Positions 59,363 through 64,000 of a stretch of DNA of 64,000 nt are shown piece after piece. This DNA comes from Actinacidiphila oryziradicis (GTDB lineage Bacteria; Actinomycetota; Actinomycetes; Streptomycetales; Streptomycetaceae), in assembly GCF_005047355.1 (NCBI RefSeq), contig NZ_SUMC01000006.1:219808-283807 (forward strand), read 5' to 3'. Both the position numbers and the translations under genes were made by a program. Each line of letters starts with the position of its first letter. Within the stretch, counting starts at the first letter, position 1. The notes under the pieces were generated by a model. The model made no database searches, was not told the DNA's origin, and saw only the letters and a program-made list of their open reading frames with translations.

Positions 59363-60117
59363 TCGGCCTAGTGCTGGCAGCCGGTGCCGGAAGGCGTCTG
59401 CGCCCCTACACCGACACGCTGCCCAAGGCCCTGGTGCCGGTGGACCCGGCGGGGGAGGGGACAACGACCGTCCTCGACCTGACCCTCGGCAACTTCGCCG
59501 AGGTAGGCCTGACCGACGTGGCCATCGTCGTGGGCTACCGCAAGGAGGCCGTCTACGAGCGCCAGGCCGCCCTGGAGAGCAAGTACGGCGTCAAGCTGCA
59601 CCTGGTCGAGAACGACAAGGCCGAGGAGTGGAACAACGCCTACTCCCTCTGGACCGCCCGTGACGTCCTCAAGGAGGGCGTGATCCTCGCCAACGGCGAC
59701 ACCGTGCACCCCGTCTCCGTGGAGAAGACCCTGCTCGGCGCCCGAGGCCAGGGCCAGAAGATCATCCTCGCTCTGGACACGGTGAAGACGCTCGGCGACG
59801 AGGAGATGAAGGTCGTCACCGACCCGTCCGTGCCGTCAAGGGGCGTTCGGCGGATCACCAAATTGATGGAACCCGCCGCCGCGAGTGGCGAGTACATCGG
59901 TTTGACCCTGATCGAGGCCGACGCCGCCGCCGAACTCGCCGACGCGCTCAAGACCACCTTCGAGCGCGACCCGCAGCTCTACTACGAGGACGGCTACCAG
60001 GAACTCGTCAACCGCGGCTTCCGGATCGACACCGCCCCCATCGGCGAGCTGTACTGGGTAGAGATCGACAATCACGACGACCTCAACCGGGCCAGGGAGA
60101 TCGCGTGCCAGTACTGA
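59359..60117 (+). CDS. Sugar-phosphate nucleotidyltransferase
   Basis: A 252-residue NTP-transferase fold: N-terminal VLAAGAGRRLRPYTDTLPKA (LAAGxGxRxxPxT..xPK), then EVGLTDVAIVVGYRKEAVYE, Asp/Asn metal sites in NNAYSLWTARDVLKEGVILANGD and a C-terminal YWVEIDNHDDLNRAREI. It would activate a sugar or alcohol phosphate with CTP or another NTP, forming the CDP-alcohol used by the flanking phosphatidyltransferases. It overlaps the preceding gene by four bases and the following one by 13. Confidence 0.88.
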   Translation: MIGLVLAAGAGRRLRPYTDTLPKALVPVDPAGEGTTTVLDLTLGNFAEVGLTDVAIVVGYRKEAVYERQAALESKYGVKLHLVENDKAEEWNNAYSLWTARDVLKEGVILANGDTVHPVSVEKTLLGARGQGQKIILALDTVKTLGDEEMKVVTDPSVPSRGVRRITKLMEPAAASGEYIGLTLIEADAAAELADALKTTFERDPQLYYEDGYQELVNRGFRIDTAPIGELYWVEIDNHDDLNRAREIACQY

Positions 60118-61166
60118 CGAGGCTCATCCCCTCGCCGGTTGTCGTGGACATCCGTGCGGGAGCGCTGGACGACCTGGCAGGCCTGCTGGCCGACCAGCGG
60201 ATCTCCAGCTCCGGCAAGCTGGCCATCGCCATCAGCGCCGGCTCCGGCGCGGTGCTGCGCGAGCGGCTCACCCCGGCCCTGCCCGGCGCCGACTGGTACG
60301 AGGTCTCCGGCGGCACCATCGACGGCGCGGTCAAGCTCGCCGACGCCATACGGGGCAGGCGCTACGACGCCGTGGTCGGCCTGGGCGGCGGCAAGATCAT
60401 CGACGCCGCCAAGTACGCCGCCGCCCGCGTCGGGCTGCCGTTGGTCGCCGTCGCGACCAACCTCTCGCACGACGGCCTCTGCTCGCCGGTGTCCACCCTG
60501 GACAACGACAACGGCCGCGGCTCCTACGGTGTGCCGGGCCCGATCGGCCTGGTCATCGACCTCAATGTGATCCGCGAGGCCCCGGTCCGCTTCGTACGGT
60601 CCGGCATCGGCGACGCGATCTCCAACATCTCGGCGATCGCCGACTGGGAGCTGTCCCACCGCGAGACCGGCGAGCCGATCGACGGCCTCGCCGCCGCCAT
60701 GGCCCGCACCGCGGGCGAGTCCGTGCTGCGCCACCCCGGCGGCACCGGCGACGACGCCTTCCTCACCACACTCTCCGAAGCCCTGGTGCTCACCGGTATC
60801 GCCATGTCCGTCAGCGGCGACACCCGGCCCGCATCCGGCGCCTGCCACGAGATCAGCCACGCCATCGACCTGCTCCACCCCAAACGCGCGGCCGCCCACG
60901 GCGAGCAGGTCGGCATCGGTGCCGCCTTCGCGATGTTCCTGCGCGGCGCGCGCGAGGACGCCGGACTCTTCGCCGAGGTGCTGCGCCGCCATGGACTGCC
61001 GGTCATCCCCGAGGAGATCGGCTTCACCGAATTCGAGTTCATCGAGGCGGTCAAGTACGCCCCTCAAACCCGCCCCGGGCGCTACACCATCCTGGAACAT
61101 CTGGAACTCTCCACCGACGAGATCAGGGACGCTTACGCCGACTATGCCAAAACCATCAGTAGCTGA
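60105..61166 (+). CDS. Iron-containing alcohol dehydrogenase-fold, glycerol-1-phosphate dehydrogenase-like
   Basis: A 353-residue dehydrogenase of the GldA/EgsA group. The nucleotide-binding GGG of DAVVGLGGGKIIDAAKYAAA and metal ligands in VATNLSHDGLCSPVSTLD, GACHEISHAIDLL and AAAHGEQVGIGAAF are present. It matches NAD(P)-dependent sn-glycerol-1-phosphate dehydrogenases rather than glycerol dehydrogenase. It would make glycerol-1-phosphate from dihydroxyacetone phosphate. The starting GTG lies in the end of the nucleotidyltransferase gene. G1P would be the alcohol-phosphate building block of the adjacent cluster. Confidence 0.85.
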   Translation: MPVLTRLIPSPVVVDIRAGALDDLAGLLADQRISSSGKLAIAISAGSGAVLRERLTPALPGADWYEVSGGTIDGAVKLADAIRGRRYDAVVGLGGGKIIDAAKYAAARVGLPLVAVATNLSHDGLCSPVSTLDNDNGRGSYGVPGPIGLVIDLNVIREAPVRFVRSGIGDAISNISAIADWELSHRETGEPIDGLAAAMARTAGESVLRHPGGTGDDAFLTTLSEALVLTGIAMSVSGDTRPASGACHEISHAIDLLHPKRAAAHGEQVGIGAAFAMFLRGAREDAGLFAEVLRRHGLPVIPEEIGFTEFEFIEAVKYAPQTRPGRYTILEHLELSTDEIRDAYADYAKTISS

Positions 61167-61923
61167 ACTGCGTCCGGTCGTTCACCCCCCCGGCGTGAAG
61201 GACCGGCGGAGCGGCGAGCACTGGGGCGGCCGGCTCTACATGCGCGAGCTGTCGCTGCGCATCGACCGGCACCTGGTGAACACCAGGGTCACGCCCAACC
61301 AGCTGACCTACCTGATGACCGTCTTCGGCGTCCTCGCCGCCCCGGCCCTGCTGGTGCCGGGAATACCGGGCGCGGTGCTCGGTGTGCTGATGGTCCAGCT
61401 CTACCTGCTCCTGGACTGTGTCGACGGCGAGATCGCCCGCTGGAAGAAGCAGTTCTCGCTCGGCGGGGTGTACCTGGACCGGGTCGGCGCGTACCTGTGC
61501 GACGCCGCGGTCCTGGTCGGCTTCGGCCTGCGCGCCGCCGACCTGTGGGGCCCCGGGCGGATCGACTGGCTGTGGGCCTTCCTCGGAACCCTCGCCGCCC
61601 TCGGCGCCATTCTGATCAAGGCCGAGACCGACCTCGTCGGCGTCGCCCGTCACCAGACCGGGCTGCCGCCGGTCAAGGAGGCGGCGTCCGAGCCGCGTTC
61701 GTCCGGTCTGGCGCTGGCCCGCAGGGCCGCCGGGGCACTGAAGTTCCACCGGCTGGTCCTCGGGATCGAGGCCTCCCTGCTGGTCCTGGTCCTCGCGATC
61801 GTGGACATGATCAGGGGAGACCTGTTCTTCTCGCGGCTCGGCGTCGCGGTGCTGGCCGGTATCGCGATCCTCCAGACGCTGCTGCACCTGGTCAGCATCC
61901 TGGCATCGAGCAGGTTGCGGTGA
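61144..61923 (+). CDS. Second CDP-alcohol phosphatidyltransferase, with one altered motif residue
   Basis: A 259-residue membrane enzyme with about five helices. The motif region reads DCVDGEIARWKKQFSLGGVY LDRVGAYL: D-x2-DG-x2-AR-x8-G-x3-D-x3-A, so the last of the usual four Asp residues is Ala. ATG 61144 overlaps the dehydrogenase gene by 23 bases. Its stop overlaps the next gene (GTGA). Either the family uses another residue or activity differs from the first copy. Confidence 0.85.
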   Translation: MPKPSVAELRPVVHPPGVKDRRSGEHWGGRLYMRELSLRIDRHLVNTRVTPNQLTYLMTVFGVLAAPALLVPGIPGAVLGVLMVQLYLLLDCVDGEIARWKKQFSLGGVYLDRVGAYLCDAAVLVGFGLRAADLWGPGRIDWLWAFLGTLAALGAILIKAETDLVGVARHQTGLPPVKEAASEPRSSGLALARRAAGALKFHRLVLGIEASLLVLVLAIVDMIRGDLFFSRLGVAVLAGIAILQTLLHLVSILASSRLR

Positions 61924-62825
61924 ACGCCGGGTCCGGGCAGAGACCCGAGGGCCTGCGGCTCGGGGCGGTGATCATCACCATGGGCAACCGTCCCGAGGAG
62001 CTCCGCGACCTGCTCGACTCGGTCGCCAAGCAGCGCGGCCCCCGGATCGAGGTCGCCGTGGTTGGCAACGGCTCCCCGCTGCCCGAGCTCGCCGACGGCG
62101 TCCGCACCGTCGAGTTGCCCGAGAATCTGGGCATCCCCGGCGGCCGGAACATCGGCATCGAGGCCTTCGGCCCCGGTGGCTCCGACGTGGATGTCCTGCT
62201 CTTCCTCGACGACGACGGCCTGCTCCCCAACGAGGACACCGGGGAGCTCCTCCGCGAGGCGTTCGCCGCCGATCCGCGGCTCGGCATCGTCAGCTTCCGG
62301 ATCGCCGACCCGGAGACCGGCACCACCCAGCGGCGTCATGTGCCGCGGCTCCGGGCCTCCGACCCGCTGCGCTCCTCGCGCGTCACCACCTTCCTCGGCG
62401 GTGCCAATGCCGTACGGACCGCGGTCTTCCAGCAGGTCGGCCTCCTCCCGGACGAGTTCTTCTACGCCCACGAGGAGACCGACCTCGCCTGGCGGGCACT
62501 CGACGGCGGCTGGATGATCGACTACCGGTCCGACATGGTCCTTCACCACCCTGCGACGGCTCCCAGCCGCCACGCCGTTTACCACCGCATGGTCGCCCGC
62601 AACCGCGTCTGGCTCGCCCGCCGGAACCTCCCCTGGCCCCTGGTTCCTGCCTACCTCGGCACCTGGATGGCGCTCACGCTGCTCCGCCGCCCCTCCCGCC
62701 CGGCTCTCAAGGCCTGGTTCGGCGGCTTCCGGGAGGGCTGGACCACGCCCTGCGGTCCACGCCGCACAATGAAGTGGCGTACGGTGTGGCGGCTGACCCG
62801 ACTGGGCCGACCCCCGATCATCTGA
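61920..62825 (+). CDS. Glycosyltransferase family 2
   Basis: A 301-residue inverting glycosyltransferase. GT-A fold: GAVIITMGNRPEELRDLLDS, nucleotide-sugar-binding region VVGNGSPLPELA, ENLGIPGGRNIGIEAFGPGG, metal-binding DxD-like FLDDDGLLPNED, and a FFYAHEETDLAWRALDGGW (ExDxxxR) acceptor segment. Ends in a basic helix, typical of membrane-associated glycosyltransferases. GTG 61920 overlaps the previous stop. It likely adds a sugar to the polymer unit; galE nearby could supply UDP-Gal. Confidence 0.9.
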   Translation: MNAGSGQRPEGLRLGAVIITMGNRPEELRDLLDSVAKQRGPRIEVAVVGNGSPLPELADGVRTVELPENLGIPGGRNIGIEAFGPGGSDVDVLLFLDDDGLLPNEDTGELLREAFAADPRLGIVSFRIADPETGTTQRRHVPRLRASDPLRSSRVTTFLGGANAVRTAVFQQVGLLPDEFFYAHEETDLAWRALDGGWMIDYRSDMVLHHPATAPSRHAVYHRMVARNRVWLARRNLPWPLVPAYLGTWMALTLLRRPSRPALKAWFGGFREGWTTPCGPRRTMKWRTVWRLTRLGRPPII

Positions 62826-62863
62826 CAAGCTCGAACAAAGAGCATCGGACGAAAGTGTCAACT

Positions 62864-63799
62864 GTGAGCGAGACAACGCACGACGGTGCGGTTGCCGTGA
62901 GCCTCCCACCGGCAGCCATCCCCTCGGCCGACGAAGGCCTGTCGGCCGCCGAACTTGCCGCCAAGTACGGCCTCGCGGTCAGCGGCGCCCGCCCAGGCCT
63001 GCGCGAGTACGTCCGCCAGCTGTGGGACCGGCGGCACTTCATCGTCGCCTTCGCCACCGCGAAGGTGCAGGCCCAGTACACCGAGGCGCGGCTCGGCCAG
63101 CTCTGGCAGGTCATGACACCGCTGCTCAACGCGGCCGTCTACTACCTCATCTTCGGCCTGCTGCTCGGCACCAGCCGGGGCATCGACAACTTCATCGCGT
63201 TCCTGGTGACCGGTGTCTTCATCTTCACCTACACCCAATCCTCGGTGATGTCGGGCGTCCGGGCGATCGCCGGCAACCTCGGGCTGATCCGGGCGCTGCA
63301 CTTCCCGCGTGCCTCGATGCCGATCGCCTTCACGCTGATGCAGCTGCAGCAGCTGCTGATGTCGATGGGGGTGCTGTTCGCCATCGTACTGATGACCGGC
63401 GAGGTGCCCACCTGGTCGTGGCTCCTGGCCGCGCCCGCGCTGCTCCTGCAGTCGCTGTTCAACACCGGCCTGGCGCTGATCGTGGCCCGGCTCGGCAGCA
63501 AGATGACGGACCTGGCGCAGTTGATGCCCTTCATCCTGCGGACCTGGATGTACATGTCCGGTGTCATGTACAGCATCAGCAATCTGACCGGCCGTGCCCC
63601 CTACGTGTTCAAGATCCTGCTGGAGGTGAACCCGGTATCGGTCTACATCGATCTGATGCGGTTCGCTCTCATCGACAGCTTCACCGCTGAACAGCTGCCG
63701 CCGCATGTGTGGCCGATCGCTCTGTTCTGGGCGGTTTTTGTGGGTGTCGCTGGCTTTGTGTACTTCTGGAAGGCAGAGGAGCAGTACGGTCGTGGCTGA
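62864..63799 (+). CDS. ABC-2 type glycopolymer export permease (Wzm/TagG-like)
   Basis: A 311-residue permease with six membrane helices: LLNAAVYYLIFGLLLGTSRG, FIAFLVTGVFIFTYTQSSVM, FTLMQLQQLLMSMGVLFAIV and WMYMSGVMYSISNLTGRAPY. The N-terminal text WDRRHFIVAFATAKVQAQYT is typical of polysaccharide/teichoic acid ABC-2 permeases. GTG 62864 has GAAAG 8 bases upstream (GTG 62855 alternative). It overlaps the next gene's GTG by eight bases; the ATPase partner follows. Confidence 0.9.
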   Translation: MSETTHDGAVAVSLPPAAIPSADEGLSAAELAAKYGLAVSGARPGLREYVRQLWDRRHFIVAFATAKVQAQYTEARLGQLWQVMTPLLNAAVYYLIFGLLLGTSRGIDNFIAFLVTGVFIFTYTQSSVMSGVRAIAGNLGLIRALHFPRASMPIAFTLMQLQQLLMSMGVLFAIVLMTGEVPTWSWLLAAPALLLQSLFNTGLALIVARLGSKMTDLAQLMPFILRTWMYMSGVMYSISNLTGRAPYVFKILLEVNPVSVYIDLMRFALIDSFTAEQLPPHVWPIALFWAVFVGVAGFVYFWKAEEQYGRG

Positions 63800-64000
63800 G
63801 CAGCTGATTCCGACGGTCATCGCCGATGACGTCCACATTGTCTATACGGTGCACGGTGCGGGCACCGGCCGTGGCAGCGCGGTTGCCGCGCTGTCGCGCA
63901 TCGTCAGCCGCAAGAGCAATCCCAACGTCCGCAGGGTCCACGCGGTGCGGGGTGTCAGCTTCACCGCCTACCGGGGTGAGGCGGTCGGCCTCATCGGCTC
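63792..64000 (+). CDS. ABC transporter ATPase of the glycopolymer exporter (partial)
   Basis: The first about 69 residues of a Wzt/TagH-like ATPase that runs off the right edge. It begins AEQLIPTVIADDVHIVYTVH, has the Arg-rich spacer RIVSRKSNPNVRRVHAVRG and reaches YRGEAVGLIGS, the strand before Walker A. GTG 63792 lies within the permease gene. Partner of the permease for polymer export. Confidence 0.85.
   Translation, partial: MAEQLIPTVIADDVHIVYTVHGAGTGRGSAVAALSRIVSRKSNPNVRRVHAVRGVSFTAYRGEAVGLIG

Noticed and set aside
57254..59464. A 736-codon reverse frame opposite the phosphatidyltransferase gene
   Set aside because: Low-complexity antisense frame; the forward strand carries the CDP-alcohol phosphatidyltransferase motif and coupled start/stop codons.
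1..64000. tRNA, rRNA, intact insertion sequences, integrase or prophage genes
   Set aside because: No cloverleaf, rRNA stretch, DDE/serine/tyrosine recombinase motif or phage structural gene was recognised while reading both strands.

Overview
The window is high-GC actinobacterial DNA, almost certainly a Streptomyces chromosome. Third codon positions are strongly G/C, GTG starts are common, Shine-Dalgarno sequences are of the GGAGG type, and many genes belong to families typical of streptomycetes (SCO6745-like, DUF5937/ArsR, PaaX, DasR-type boxes before a chitinase, I36 secreted inhibitor). No rRNA, tRNA, CRISPR array or intact transposase was seen.

Layout. 1-2.0 kb: a decayed hypothetical gene and a GntR/FadR repressor. 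2.3-8.6 kb: a same-strand catabolic and efflux cluster (cupin, fumarylacetoacetate hydrolase-fold enzyme, FMN reductase, two DHA2 MFS exporters, HbpS/GlcG-like protein) behind two palindromes that are probably the GntR operators. 8.8-10.8 kb: an ABC half-transporter behind an orphan MerR-type promoter. 11.0-13.2 kb: an SMC-like AAA ATPase followed 3 nt later by a PIN-fold nuclease, the best candidate here for a little-described (defence-like) module. 13.2-26.6 kb: accessory DNA with a DUF5937 regulator, secreted I36 protein, lipoprotein, MerR regulator divergent from a fused double alpha/beta-hydrolase, beta-helix surface protein, UvrD-like helicase, methyltransferase, guanylate-kinase-like gene, GT51 transglycosylase and several broken genes. 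26.9-34.0 kb: methyltransferases, an MFS exporter, a PaaX regulator, a DasR-controlled GH18 chitinase and remnants of a sulfonate-type ABC uptake locus. 34-46.5 kb: ABC exporter, Ada-AlkA fusion plus Ogt (alkylation repair), ferritin-like acyl-ACP desaturase, DDAH-like hydrolase, ABC-F protein, glutathione peroxidase, L,D-transpeptidase and a deletion scar joining an aminotransferase to an ABC ATPase. 46.5-57.2 kb: FUSC exporter, DMT transporters, LysR, SCO6745-like protein, enoyl-CoA hydratase, anti-sigma-type kinase, idi, CDF metal exporter and galE. 57.5-64 kb: a tightly overlapping cell-envelope glycopolymer operon (CDP-alcohol phosphatidyltransferase, sugar nucleotidyltransferase, glycerol-1-phosphate dehydrogenase-like enzyme, second CDP-alcohol phosphatidyltransferase, GT2, Wzm/Wzt-type ABC exporter) that runs off the right edge.

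Two window-wide patterns stand out. First, about fourteen genes are frameshifted, truncated or internally deleted, including two places where convergent genes have each lost their 3' end at one junction (about 26.55 and 45.84 kb). This suggests ongoing loss through short-range deletions. Second, a palindromic element beginning (T)AGGGCCTGTCCGGCC recurs at 36.9, 39.6, 48.5, 49.6-49.9 and 54.3 kb. It sits at or next to TAG stop codons and ranges from a solo end to a 283-bp copy with perfect 23-bp terminal inverted repeats.
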